Positions 1-6,589 are shown, counted from the stretch's first letter. The stretch: DNA of 21,337 nucleotides from an uncultured Faecalibacterium sp. (GCA_934524985.1 CAKSYT010000023.1:1-21337), one strand, 5' to 3'. Program-made: numbers and translations. Notes: generated from the sequence alone by a model not told the origin.

Positions 1-329
1 GCCTGTTCCAGATTGTCCGCATCCTTGGCCTTGAAGATCACGATGTAGTGGGGCGGCTGGGTGGTCTTGTCCTTGCGCAAGGTGAAGTCCACGCCGTACT
101 TCTTGGCACAGGGCTTAAACGCCCCGACGTTCGCCTCCGTGACTTCAATGTTGGTCAGGGCCGCGCCGTGGGCTTTCAGCTGTTTCAGGCTTTGCTTGCC
201 GTGATGCAGCTTTGGCCCCTTGGCCCGGTGCTGCAAGTATTTTTTCAGCGCAGCTTGCAGAGCTTGGGAGGTGAGCTTGCCTGTTTTCATGGACAGAGCA
301 ATGGTTTTCTGGGTGACTTCTTCCTGCAT
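1..329 (-). CDS. PcfB-family (DUF3801) conjugation protein, partial
   Basis: This gene runs leftward off the window; only about 109 N-terminal codons are visible. The start ATG is at 329 with AAGGAGG just upstream. The N-terminus begins MQEEVTQKTIALSMKTGKLT, followed by a basic stretch with HHGKQSLKQL, and later a segment reading KKYGVDFTLRKDKT and PPHYIVIFKAKDAD. This pattern is that of the PcfB/DUF3801 family, small proteins encoded just before the VirD4-like coupling protein in Gram-positive conjugative systems and thought to assist relaxosome or coupling-protein function. The assignment comes from remembered family sequence, not a search. The missing 3' end is due to the window edge and is not a truncation of the gene. 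Confidence 0.8.
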   Translation of the reverse strand, partial: MQEEVTQKTIALSMKTGKLTSQALQAALKKYLQHRAKGPKLHHGKQSLKQLKAHGAALTNIEVTEANVGAFKPCAKKYGVDFTLRKDKTTQPPHYIVIFKAKDADNLEQ

Positions 330-410
330 TCAGCATTCCTCCTTGGCAGGTAGTCGGAAAAGCGGCAGCTAGGGTGGAACCACCAGCCGCCGCAGGTAAA
401 GTGTTCTCAT
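330..410 (-). other. Short leader ORF before pcfB, interrupted by an in-frame TAG
   Basis: An ATG at 410 follows a good ribosome site (GAAAGGAG) just after the DUF6017 stop codon. It reads MRTLYLRRLVVPP and then TAG (371-369). The same frame continues LPLFRLPAKEEC and ends with TGA (332-330), which directly abuts the pcfB ATG. A 27-codon frame broken by one amber codon therefore spans exactly the gap between the two genes. It could be a leader peptide coupling translation into pcfB, or a decayed small gene. It has no function I recognise, and a frame this short could persist by chance. Confidence 0.35.
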
Positions 411-429
411 GGATGGGTACTCCTTTCGG

Positions 430-1344
430 TCAGGTGTTGGGCGGGCGGCCCCAATCGGGCTGCGCCATATCGTGCGCCACAAGGGACGCATAGTAGCTGT
501 TGATGGTGCTGGGGGCGTTGAACAGCATGGCCCGCAGGTATTGCTTGATGTTGCGGACTTTGGTGGTGTTATCCCGCAGGCAGTCCATGACGAACTCGAT
601 GTGATGGCTGTCCAGCTTCAAGAATTTCGCCTTGACCAACTCTGCCGGGTAATCGTCCCCGGCCACCCGGATGGACTTGCGGGAAGTGCAGACCGTTTCC
701 AGCAGGATGTCCACGATCTCGTCCAGCTGTTCCCGGTCTATCCGGGGATTCTGGGTGAGGGTGTCATACTCGATGTTCTCCAAAATCAGGTCCCGGTAGA
801 TTTGATAGGCCGTTTCCTTTCGGCTTCCAGTCCGTTCCGGCGGCGGTGCCGCTGCCTCGTCCTCGTCCAAAGGCAAGGGGTTTGGGGAATGGATAGGAAT
901 GGAATCGGTATTTAATCCCTCTTTCTTTTGTTTTTCTGTAATTAGTTTATCTTTATTTAATTGCATTGGATTTTCCAACGTAGGGTTTTCCTGCGTGGGA
1001 TTCTCCAACGTTGGATTTTCCAATGTAGGTGAAACCGATGCAGGAACGGGCTGCGGCAGCTCGAAGATCACATAGTCTGCACCGCGCAGCCGCCCTTTCT
1101 CGTCCCGTTCTCTGGAACGCTGGATGTAGCCCGCCTGTTCCAGTTCCCGGATGGCCTGCCGTATCGCGTCAATGCTTTCCCGGTTGATACGGGCCAGCCC
1201 TTGCAGGGTGTAGTCCCAATCTTCCGGCAGGGAGAGCATTTGGGAGAGTAAGCCTTTGGCTTTCAGGGACAAGGCCCGGTTCCGCAGGTGGTGGTTTGAC
1301 ATGACCGTGTAGCCGCTGTTCTTTTCTACCCGAAAAACTGCCAT
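430..1344 (-). CDS. Winged-helix replication-initiator-like protein, DUF6017
   Basis: This 304-residue protein has two conserved parts. Residues about 1-95 form a winged helix of the type found in element replication initiators and replisome organisers (SLKAKGLLSQMLSLPEDWDY, then a helix with AIRQAIRELEQAGYIQRSRE). Residues about 175-295 match the DUF6017 C-terminal region, with DREQLDEIVDILLE and VRNIKQYLRAMLFNAP. Between them lies a low-complexity linker with four copies of an NPTLE-like pentapeptide. The start at 1344 has AGGAGG upstream. It probably acts in replication or maintenance of the excised conjugative element. The pcfB gene follows on the same strand. No promoter is visible directly upstream; a terminator hairpin sits there instead. 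Confidence 0.75.
   Translation of the reverse strand: MAVFRVEKNSGYTVMSNHHLRNRALSLKAKGLLSQMLSLPEDWDYTLQGLARINRESIDAIRQAIRELEQAGYIQRSRERDEKGRLRGADYVIFELPQPVPASVSPTLENPTLENPTQENPTLENPMQLNKDKLITEKQKKEGLNTDSIPIHSPNPLPLDEDEAAAPPPERTGSRKETAYQIYRDLILENIEYDTLTQNPRIDREQLDEIVDILLETVCTSRKSIRVAGDDYPAELVKAKFLKLDSHHIEFVMDCLRDNTTKVRNIKQYLRAMLFNAPSTINSYYASLVAHDMAQPDWGRPPNT
968..1027. repeat. Four tandem 15-bp repeats inside the DUF6017 gene
   Basis: Four consecutive 15-bp units begin at 968, 983, 998 and 1013 and differ from one another at a few bases. On the coding strand they encode four near-identical pentapeptides (NPTLE, NPTLE, NPTQE, NPTLE), forming the linker between the winged helix and DUF6017. They keep the reading frame, so copy-number change would alter linker length without breaking the protein. 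Confidence 0.85.
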
Positions 1345-1374
1345 TTCACGGATGCCTCCTTTCTGTTTTTGGGC

Positions 1375-1413
1375 AAAGAAAAAGCCGCAGGCTTTTTGTG
1401 AAAGTCTGCGGCT
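1375..1413 (-). terminator. Rho-independent terminator upstream of the DUF6017 gene
   Basis: The arms AGCCGCAG (1383-1390) and CTGCGGCT (1406-1413) pair, extended inward by a G-T pair and CTTT/AAAG. On the minus strand the stem is followed by a T-rich tract. It would stop transcripts coming from rlmD before they enter the element. The hairpin ends about 30 bases before the DUF6017 start. Confidence 0.7.
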
Positions 1414-1431
1414 ATGCCGATTGTTAGATAT

Positions 1432-1572
1432 TCAATTCTTTGTGTTTCCGCACTCCATATCAATTGCTACCGAAACGGTGATGTGATTTTCAATGCGTTT
1501 ATTGCGGAGTTTATCGCCCTCGCCATCGAACACAACATGACGAGAAAACAACGTAAAACGGATGATTTCCAC
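1432..1572 (-). CDS. Putative 46-residue ORF overlapping the rlmD stop codon
   Basis: A GTG at 1572 shares its first G with the last base of the rlmD TAG stop. The frame runs 46 codons, ends at a TGA and is followed by the terminator at 1375-1413. The peptide starts VEIIRFTLFSRHVVF and ends IDMECGNTKN. It has no independent ribosome site beyond rlmD sequence, so it could only be translated by coupling. I do not recognise it. Some ICEs add a short tail to their rlmD host gene at this place, and this could be the out-of-frame equivalent. It may equally be noncoding element-end sequence. Confidence 0.25.
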   Translation of the reverse strand: MEIIRFTLFSRHVVFDGEGDKLRNKRIENHITVSVAIDMECGNTKN

Positions 1573-2945
1573 TAGATTTCTCTTTGTAGCGAAACTATCG
1601 CTTCGACATGCTTCGTCCTCGGGAACAGATCTACCGGCTGCACCTTCTCTGCATGATAGCCGTTCTCCTCCAGCCATGCGGCGTCTCGGGCGGCGGTAGC
1701 GGGGTTGCAGCTGACATACACCACCCGGCGGGGGGCCATGCGCACCACAGCGGAGAGGGTGGCCTCATCGCAGCCCTTGCGGGGCGGGTCCAGCATTACG
1801 ATGTCCGGGTGCAGGCCCTCGGCGGCAAGCTGGGTGGCAGCTTGACCGGCGTCGGCGCAGAAGAAGCGGCTCTTGGCGGCCACGGTCTCGCCCATGCGGG
1901 CGGCGTTGGCCTTGGCGCTCTCGATGGCCTCCGGCACGATCTCCACACCGATCAGCTCCCGGCATTGATCTGCCATGGAAAGGCCGATGGTGCCCATGCC
2001 GCAGTAAAGATCCAGCAGCGTGTCGTCCGGGGTAAGCTGCGCGTACTGTGCGGCAACGCCGTACAGCCGCTCGGCGGCAAGCGTGTTGACCTGATAGAAG
2101 GACAGCGGCCCCAGACGCACCGGCACACCGCAAAGGGTGTCCTCAATGTAGCCTGGGCCGTACAGGATATGGTTTTCACTGCCCAGAATGACATTGGTGT
2201 TTTTGGCATTGACGTTGAGCAGGATGGTGCTGATGGCAGGGAACTGCTCACGCAGCGCGGCACAAAGCTGCTCTGCGTGGGGCAGCTTTGCCCGGGTGCA
2301 TACCAGACACACCATGATCTGCCCGCTGTGCGCACCGCGCCGCAGGAAAATGTGCCGCACCAGCCCCTTGCCGCTCTGCTCATCGTAGGGGCGGATGCCC
2401 TGCTGTGCAAAAAAGGCGCACAGCGCATTGCCGATCTCGTTCAGCACGCCGGGCTGCAGCTTGCAGTCCGGGCAGGGGACGATGCGGTGGGTGCGCCCGG
2501 CGTAGAAGCCGATGCAGGGCACGCCGTTTTTGTCCACGCCAACAGGGAACTGCACCTTGTTGCGGTAGCGGTCCACCTCCGGGGAGGGCAGAATATCCAG
2601 CACCGGCACCTCCAGCCCGCCAATGCGGCGGAAGGCGTCCAGCACGCTTTCCTGTTTGGCGCGCAGCTCAGCGGCGTAGTCCAGATGCCGCAGGCTGCAC
2701 CCGCCGCAGGGGCCTGCCACCGGGCAGTCCACCGGAATGCGATCCGGCGAGGGGGTGAGCAGCTCGTCCAGAATGCCAAAGGCATACCGGCCGCAGTCCT
2801 TCACGATGCGCACCCGGGCTTCGTCCCCCGGGGCAGTGCTGGGTACGAATACGGCCTCGCCATCGGCACTATGGGCAACGCCGCTGCCATCGCTGGAAAG
2901 GCGTTCGATGCGCAGGGTCAGGATCTGGTTTTTCTGTAAAGGCAT
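1572..2945 (-). CDS. rlmD: 23S rRNA (uracil-C5)-methyltransferase RlmD/RlmCD
   Basis: This 457-residue enzyme methylates C5 of uracil in 23S rRNA using S-adenosylmethionine. In Gram-positives one enzyme often does both U747 and U1939 (RlmCD). Residues 1-60 look like the TRAM RNA-binding domain. Cys74, Cys80, Cys83 and Cys161 fit the iron-sulfur cluster pattern. The SAM site is LLDLYCGMGTIG (310-321), followed by MLDPPRKG (384-391). The nucleophile is Cys413 in YVSCNPAT, and the general-base Glu447 is in KHVEAI close to the C-terminus. The start at 2945 has AAGGAG upstream and leaves only 27 bases after the AraC-type gene, so the two may be cotranscribed. Its 3' end is the junction with the conjugative element and the reading frame is intact there. 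Confidence 0.95.
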   Translation of the reverse strand: MPLQKNQILTLRIERLSSDGSGVAHSADGEAVFVPSTAPGDEARVRIVKDCGRYAFGILDELLTPSPDRIPVDCPVAGPCGGCSLRHLDYAAELRAKQESVLDAFRRIGGLEVPVLDILPSPEVDRYRNKVQFPVGVDKNGVPCIGFYAGRTHRIVPCPDCKLQPGVLNEIGNALCAFFAQQGIRPYDEQSGKGLVRHIFLRRGAHSGQIMVCLVCTRAKLPHAEQLCAALREQFPAISTILLNVNAKNTNVILGSENHILYGPGYIEDTLCGVPVRLGPLSFYQVNTLAAERLYGVAAQYAQLTPDDTLLDLYCGMGTIGLSMADQCRELIGVEIVPEAIESAKANAARMGETVAAKSRFFCADAGQAATQLAAEGLHPDIVMLDPPRKGCDEATLSAVVRMAPRRVVYVSCNPATAARDAAWLEENGYHAEKVQPVDLFPRTKHVEAIVSLQREI

Positions 2946-2972
2946 GGTTTCTCCTTGTGTGATGGGCTCAGG

Positions 2973-3833
2973 TTACAGTTGGGCAGGGCTTGCCGGGTCG
3001 GCGTCCTGCTGGGCGGCAAAATATTTGCTGGGCGGCACGCCCTTGGCGCGCTTGAACACCCGCGAGAAATAGAACTGGTCAAAGAAGCCTACCGACACCG
3101 CCACCTCTGCAATAGAAAGGTTGCCTGCGCGCAGCAGCTTGCAGGCTTCGTTGATGCGGTACTCGGTCAGGTAGTCGATGGGGCTCTTGCCCACGTTCAG
3201 CATGAACACCCGGTACAGGTGGCTGCGGGAAACCCCTACACTCTTGGCTACGTCATCAATGGAGATGTCGTGGGAGTAGTTGAACTGGATGTACTTGATG
3301 GCGTTCAGCACATACTGGCTGGAGGAGGAGGCCGTGTGGGGCTTGCCTGCGCTGGTCTCCCGCATCAAAGCGGCAATAAACAGGTACAGATACCCTACCA
3401 TGGCGGCTTCGTCCTGCGGCTGCAATCCGCGGGAAGAGTAGATGTTGTTCAGGGCTGCCCGCATCCCGTCCGGGTCGCTGGTGTGGTGCACGGGGGCATC
3501 GTCCGTAAAGGGCAGCTGCGCAGCCAGCTTGTGGGCACAGGCACCGTTGAAGCCTACCCAGCTGTACTCCCACGGCTGCTGCTCATCGGCGGTATAGCGA
3601 ATCAGCTGGCTGGGGCGGGCGAAGAACAGGTCACCCTCGCTCACCTCCCAAGTGCGGCCACCCACCTCAAAGATGCCCTTGCCGGATACCACCAGATGGA
3701 TCAGGTAGTGGTCGCGGATGCCGGGACCCCATGTCTGACCCGGAGCGCAGCGCTCCAAGCCGCAGTTGAAGATGGACAATTCAATGTTGTTGGTATAGTT
3801 CTGCTTAAAGGATTGCTTATAAACGTCTGGCAT
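2973..3833 (-). CDS. AraC-family transcriptional regulator, sugar-responsive type
   Basis: This 286-residue protein has an N-terminal cupin-like ligand domain (about 30-150, with HLVVSGKGIFEVGG and WEVSEGDLFFARPSQ) and two C-terminal helix-turn-helix motifs (about 185-280, with ISIDDVAKSVGVSRSHLYRVF and then SIAEVAVSVGFFDQFYFSRV). This layout is typical of regulators that sense sugars in Firmicutes. It is transcribed divergently from the galactokinase-family gene, so that gene is the likeliest target. The ligand cannot be read from sequence. The start at 3833 has GGAGG upstream, and a promoter lies at 3870-3899. Confidence 0.85.
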   Translation of the reverse strand: MPDVYKQSFKQNYTNNIELSIFNCGLERCAPGQTWGPGIRDHYLIHLVVSGKGIFEVGGRTWEVSEGDLFFARPSQLIRYTADEQQPWEYSWVGFNGACAHKLAAQLPFTDDAPVHHTSDPDGMRAALNNIYSSRGLQPQDEAAMVGYLYLFIAALMRETSAGKPHTASSSSQYVLNAIKYIQFNYSHDISIDDVAKSVGVSRSHLYRVFMLNVGKSPIDYLTEYRINEACKLLRAGNLSIAEVAVSVGFFDQFYFSRVFKRAKGVPPSKYFAAQQDADPASPAQL

Positions 3834-3869
3834 GGCAGCTTTACCTCCGTCCTGTCACATTCTGCACCC

Positions 3870-3899
3870 AGTATACCATAGAACGCCCTGCAAATTCAA
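3870..3899 (-). promoter_or_regulatory. Promoter of the AraC-type gene
   Basis: On the minus strand TTGAAT (3899-3894) and TATACT (3875-3870) are separated by 18 bases. Transcription would start about 30 bases before the gene's ATG. Confidence 0.6.
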
Positions 3900-3959
3900 C
3901 AAAAGTACATCTTATTCTTTGCACCTGACGCCGAAATTTGGATTTTTAGGGCAAATAAA

Positions 3960-3988
3960 TTGAAAAATCGCCCGAAATGAATTACAAT
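3960..3988 (+). promoter_or_regulatory. Promoter of the galactokinase-family gene
   Basis: TTGAAA (3960-3965) and TACAAT (3983-3988) are separated by 17 bases. It is divergent from the AraC-type promoter, with roughly 60 bases between the two -35 boxes, a usual spacing for a shared regulator. Confidence 0.65.
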
Positions 3989-4034
3989 AGGCAAAAAAGA
4001 GCAGAATCGTTTATTCTGGAGGGGAGGAACTGTC

Positions 4035-5327
4035 ATGGCCACCAGTGCACAACTCAGAAAACAGATCCTGCAGGGCAGCTGGGATTCCGCACTTGCTGCA
4101 CTTTATGGGGCAGACCCGGCGGTGCTGCAGCGGCAGCGCGGGCGCTATGCGGCTGCGCTGGAGCAGTTCGAGCTCTATTTTGGTCCCGGGCGGCAGGTGC
4201 AGGTGTACTCTGCACCCGGGCGTGCAGAGCTGGGCGGCAACCACACGGATCATCAGGGCGGCTACGGTCTTGCGGCGGCGGTCACACTGGATCTGGTGGC
4301 GGTGGCGGCCCGCAATACGGACGGCTATGTGCGGGTCAAGTCCCGGGGGTTCAACAAGCTGGATGTCATTGATCTTGCTACCGCAGAGCCGCAGGCAGGG
4401 GAGAGTACCCACTCGGCCAGCCTGATCCGCGGCATTGCCGAGGGCTTCCGCGCGGTGGGTAAGCAGATCGGCGGTTTTGACGCCTATACCGCCAGCGATG
4501 TGCTGCGCGGCTCCGGGCTGTCCAGTTCGGCGGCGTTCGAGATGGGCATGGCGTCCATCTGGAACGAGGAATACAGCACCGGGCTGACCCCGGCGGAGCT
4601 GGCCGGCATCTGTCAGTATGCGGAAAATACTTATTTCGGCAAGCCCAGCGGCCTGCTGGATCAGCTTACCAGTGCGGTGGGCGGCATTATTTTTGCGGAT
4701 TTTGCCGCTCCGCGCACCCCAAAGATCGAGAAACTCCACGCAGACGGTCTGCTGCCGGAAGGGATGTTCCTTTGCGTTACCGACACCCGGGGCAGCCACA
4801 GCGAGCTGACCGGTGAGTTTGCAGCCATCCGGCAGGAGATGGAGCAGGTGGCTGCCTGCTTCGGCAAGCCGCTGCTGGGTCAGGTGGAAGAGGATGCGTT
4901 CTGGGCGGCGCTGCCTGCCCTGCGCAGCCGCTGCCCAGACCGTGCAGTGCTGCGTGCGATCCATTATTTTGAGGAGAACGCCCGCACACTGGCGCAGCGG
5001 GATGCGCTTTATGCAAAGCAGTTCCCGGTGTTTGCAAGGCTGGTGAAGCAGAGTGGACAGGCTTCTTTTGCGCTGTGCCAGAACGTGTACTGTACAGCGG
5101 ATGTGCGGCATCAGGGGTTGTCGGTGGCATTGGCCCTGAGCCAGAGCATTCTGGAAGGCACCGAGGGCGCGTGGAGGATGCAGGGCGGCGGCTTTGCAGG
5201 CACCATCCAAGCCTATGTGCCCGGGCGGCTGCTCAAGCGGTATCATGAAGCCATTGAGCGGGTGTTCGGGCAGGGCAGCTGCTATGTGCTGCGCCTGCGG
5301 GAGCAGGGCGCAGTCCGGGTGATCTGA
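4035..5327 (+). CDS. Galactokinase-family GHMP sugar kinase
   Basis: This 430-residue cytoplasmic kinase has all three GHMP motifs. The sugar-binding motif is PGRAELGGNHTDHQGG (61-76), the ATP-binding motif is RGSGLSSSAAFE (158-169), and the third motif is MQGGGFAGTIQAYV (382-395). Asp209 in SGLLDQ sits where galactokinases have the catalytic Asp. Length is somewhat above the usual 380-400, through a longer N-terminus. In standard galactokinases motif 1 reads GEHTDY; here the Glu is Asn. Galactose is therefore likely but not assured as substrate. The start at 4035 follows GGAGGGGAGG. No other Leloir-pathway gene is adjacent, apart from galU far to the right. Confidence 0.85.
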   Translation: MATSAQLRKQILQGSWDSALAALYGADPAVLQRQRGRYAAALEQFELYFGPGRQVQVYSAPGRAELGGNHTDHQGGYGLAAAVTLDLVAVAARNTDGYVRVKSRGFNKLDVIDLATAEPQAGESTHSASLIRGIAEGFRAVGKQIGGFDAYTASDVLRGSGLSSSAAFEMGMASIWNEEYSTGLTPAELAGICQYAENTYFGKPSGLLDQLTSAVGGIIFADFAAPRTPKIEKLHADGLLPEGMFLCVTDTRGSHSELTGEFAAIRQEMEQVAACFGKPLLGQVEEDAFWAALPALRSRCPDRAVLRAIHYFEENARTLAQRDALYAKQFPVFARLVKQSGQASFALCQNVYCTADVRHQGLSVALALSQSILEGTEGAWRMQGGGFAGTIQAYVPGRLLKRYHEAIERVFGQGSCYVLRLREQGAVRVI

Positions 5328-5337
5328 ACAAAACAAA

Positions 5338-5376
5338 AAGCCGTGCATGGCCGGAATGCTCCGGGATGCACGGCTT
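5338..5376. terminator. Bidirectional terminator between convergent genes
   Basis: An 11-bp perfect stem, AAGCCGTGCAT (5338-5348) with ATGCACGGCTT (5366-5376), lies between the kinase stop and the end of the leftward small-gene operon. The T-rich tail is better on the minus strand (TTTTTGTTTTG) than on the plus strand. Confidence 0.85.
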
Positions 5377-5387
5377 ATTCTTATGGC

Positions 5388-5750
5388 TTACTGTTGCAGC
5401 GAAAAAAGCTGGGGAAGAGAGTTCTCGACCGGCTGGGCGTCCTTCTGCTGCGCATGATCCAGATATTGGACGGCAGTGACGGTAGCCTCGCGGGTGATGC
5501 CGAGTAAGCGGCCGATCTGCTGAGAGATCTTGATCCCGGTCTGTACGCCCGCCTTGATCATGCGGAAAAGCAGCATGGGAACGAAGGTGAAGGAAAACGA
5601 GATCAGCCCACCGTTCCAGAAGAAATCATTGAAGTGCAGGTTGTCAAAAAAGCTGCCGACAGCATCGCCGAATTCGCTGCCGCCAAAGGCAGCGCACTGC
5701 TCCTCGGGGGAGAGGGCTGCGTAGGAAGAGGGCAGCTGAAGCTTTTTCAT
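5388..5750 (-). CDS. Double-glycine-leader protein B (bacteriocin-like)
   Basis: The start at 5750, with AAAGGAGTG upstream, gives a 120-residue protein; an ATG 27 bases further upstream lacks that spacing. Residues 1-24 resemble a double-glycine leader: MKKLQLPSSYAALSPEEQ, ending with FGG at 22-24. Cutting after the GG would release a 96-residue hydrophobic product with a long nonpolar stretch (LISFSFTFVPMLLF) and a Gln-rich tail. The segment GDAVGSFFDNL resembles GDAIGHYWGKL in the upstream gene product, so the two are probably related cargo proteins. Such leaders are normally cut and exported by C39-peptidase ABC transporters; none is in this window. I do not recognise the mature part. A bacteriocin or secreted peptide role is an inference from the leader. 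Confidence 0.7.
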   Translation of the reverse strand: MKKLQLPSSYAALSPEEQCAAFGGSEFGDAVGSFFDNLHFNDFFWNGGLISFSFTFVPMLLFRMIKAGVQTGIKISQQIGRLLGITREATVTAVQYLDHAQQKDAQPVENSLPQLFSLQQ

Positions 5751-5784
5751 AAATAAGGACACTCCTTTCCGGGTCAATTAAAGA

Positions 5785-6252
5785 TCAGCACAGAGCTACC
5801 AGTGTGGGCAGGCAATTCTGCTGATCGGCCTCCTGAGCGGCCTGTTTGTCGGCCTTGTACTGGTCAACGGCATCCTTGAGCTCGGTCACAAAACTCTTGA
5901 GGGAAAGATAAATGCTGCGTGCCTGAACATAGGCGTAATAGCCACCCAGACCGGCCAGACCGATCGTGGCAACCTTGCTCCAGGTGTTCAGCTTGCCCCA
6001 GTAGTGCCCAATGGCATCACCGACACCCAAACCATCGTTCAGGGCATTCTGCATACCGGAGACTGCAGCCTGGAACGCATAGCGGCCCATCATGCCCAGC
6101 AGGTTTACCGTGGCATTGATGCCAAAGGCCATGACCTGCTCCGGAGTGATGTTAATGGAAAGGGCACCGCCCTCGGTATAGGTCATCTCCTCGGCAGAGA
6201 GCACAGAGTAGCCGGCAGGCAGCTGCAACGGGCGCTGATATGTATGATCCAT
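5785..6252 (-). CDS. Double-glycine-leader protein A (bacteriocin-like)
   Basis: The start at 6252, with AAAGGAG upstream, gives 155 residues. A longer frame to 6339 is possible but would begin inside the -35 box of the promoter, so it is rejected. Residues 1-29 form a leader with LQLPAGYSVLSAEEM and TEGG at the end (26-29), very close to the leader of the downstream gene. The remaining 126 residues hold a Gly/Ala-rich hydrophobic segment (VATIGLAGLGGYYAYV), a lysine- and glutamine-rich helix, and two cysteines eight residues apart at the extreme C-terminus. The gene starts a two-gene operon, with 34 bases before the next start. The mature part is unknown to me. Export by a C39-type ABC transporter encoded elsewhere is the natural inference. 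Confidence 0.7.
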   Translation of the reverse strand: MDHTYQRPLQLPAGYSVLSAEEMTYTEGGALSINITPEQVMAFGINATVNLLGMMGRYAFQAAVSGMQNALNDGLGVGDAIGHYWGKLNTWSKVATIGLAGLGGYYAYVQARSIYLSLKSFVTELKDAVDQYKADKQAAQEADQQNCLPTLVALC

Positions 6253-6310
6253 GATGGAAAACTCCTTTCGCACACAGAACTCCCCAAGGGGCAGTTCATC
6301 TAGTAACTGA

Positions 6311-6339
6311 ATTGTAGCATATCTGCACAAAAATGACAA
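6311..6339 (-). promoter_or_regulatory. Promoter of the double-glycine operon
   Basis: On the minus strand TTGTCA (6339-6334) and TACAAT (6316-6311) are separated by 17 bases, close to a sigma-A consensus. Transcription would start near 6304 and leave a 5' untranslated region of about 50 bases before the ATG at 6252. Confidence 0.75.
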
Positions 6340-6369
6340 GAGAGCGCGGGTTTAAAAACCATGATACAT

Positions 6370-6386
6370 TTGTGAATATATTGTGA
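6370..6386 (+). repeat. Paired TTGTGA repeats upstream of the double-glycine promoter
   Basis: TTGTGA occurs at 6370-6375 and 6381-6386, 11 bases apart, which puts both on the same face of the helix. The pair lies about 30-50 bases upstream of the -35 box, where an activator dimer could bind. It is short enough to be chance. Confidence 0.3.
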
Positions 6387-6493
6387 CGCGGTTTTGAAAA
6401 AACGACTTGAATACGCTGCAAATGCGCAAAATGCCTGCTTTTTCACGGCGAAAAAATGTTGTAGCAAAAACGTGCTGAAAAACGCCAATAACA

Positions 6494-6550
6494 AAGGCAT
6501 CTGCCCGTACCCGCTGCGTAGGATGCAGCAGCGGGCAAAGCAGATGCCTT
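6494..6550 (-). terminator. Terminator after the 4-alpha-glucanotransferase gene
   Basis: A long hairpin with outer arms AAGGCATCTGC (6494-6504) and GCAGATGCCTT (6540-6550), plus an inner CCGCTGC/GCAGCGG stem, lies just beyond the malQ stop codon. The T tract after it on the minus strand is interrupted. Confidence 0.7.
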
Positions 6551-6589
6551 GTGGTGTTTTACAGGTTGCCAAGCGAAAGGGAAGCGGGG

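Larger units (their letters stand above)
1..1571. mobile_element. End of an integrative conjugative element inserted at rlmD
   Basis: The three genes on the left (pcfB-type, short leader ORF, DUF6017 replication-type protein) are the gene set found at the replication/mobilisation end of Clostridia conjugative elements, where the coupling protein gene normally follows pcfB. They stop abruptly at the 3' end of rlmD, and the 3' ends of rumA/rlmD-type methyltransferase genes are known ICE integration sites. The element would extend left beyond the window. I could not see the att direct repeat because the other end is outside, so the boundary near position 1571 is an inference from gene content and from the rlmD stop codon. 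Confidence 0.65.
6253..6589. other. Intergenic region upstream of the double-glycine operon
   Basis: This 337-base gap holds the leftward promoter at 6311-6339, a pair of TTGTGA repeats at 6370-6386, and the malQ terminator at 6494-6550. The remaining stretch, about 6390-6490, is A-rich on the plus strand, and I see no gene or RNA structure in it. Confidence 0.6.

Noticed and set aside
968..1042. Short repeats considered as a CRISPR-like array
   Set aside because: The units are directly abutting with no spacers and lie in frame in a coding region.
1608..2939. Long open frame on the plus strand opposite rlmD
   Set aside because: It is an antisense shadow of a gene with all RlmD motifs; GC-rich codon use keeps the reverse frame open.
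4011..5348. 445-codon minus-strand frame opposite the galactokinase-family gene
   Set aside because: It is a shadow frame; the plus strand has three GHMP motifs, a promoter and a ribosome site.
6253..6339. Longer N-terminus for double-glycine protein A starting at 6339
   Set aside because: It would start inside the -35 box of the gene's own promoter and bury the double-glycine leader.
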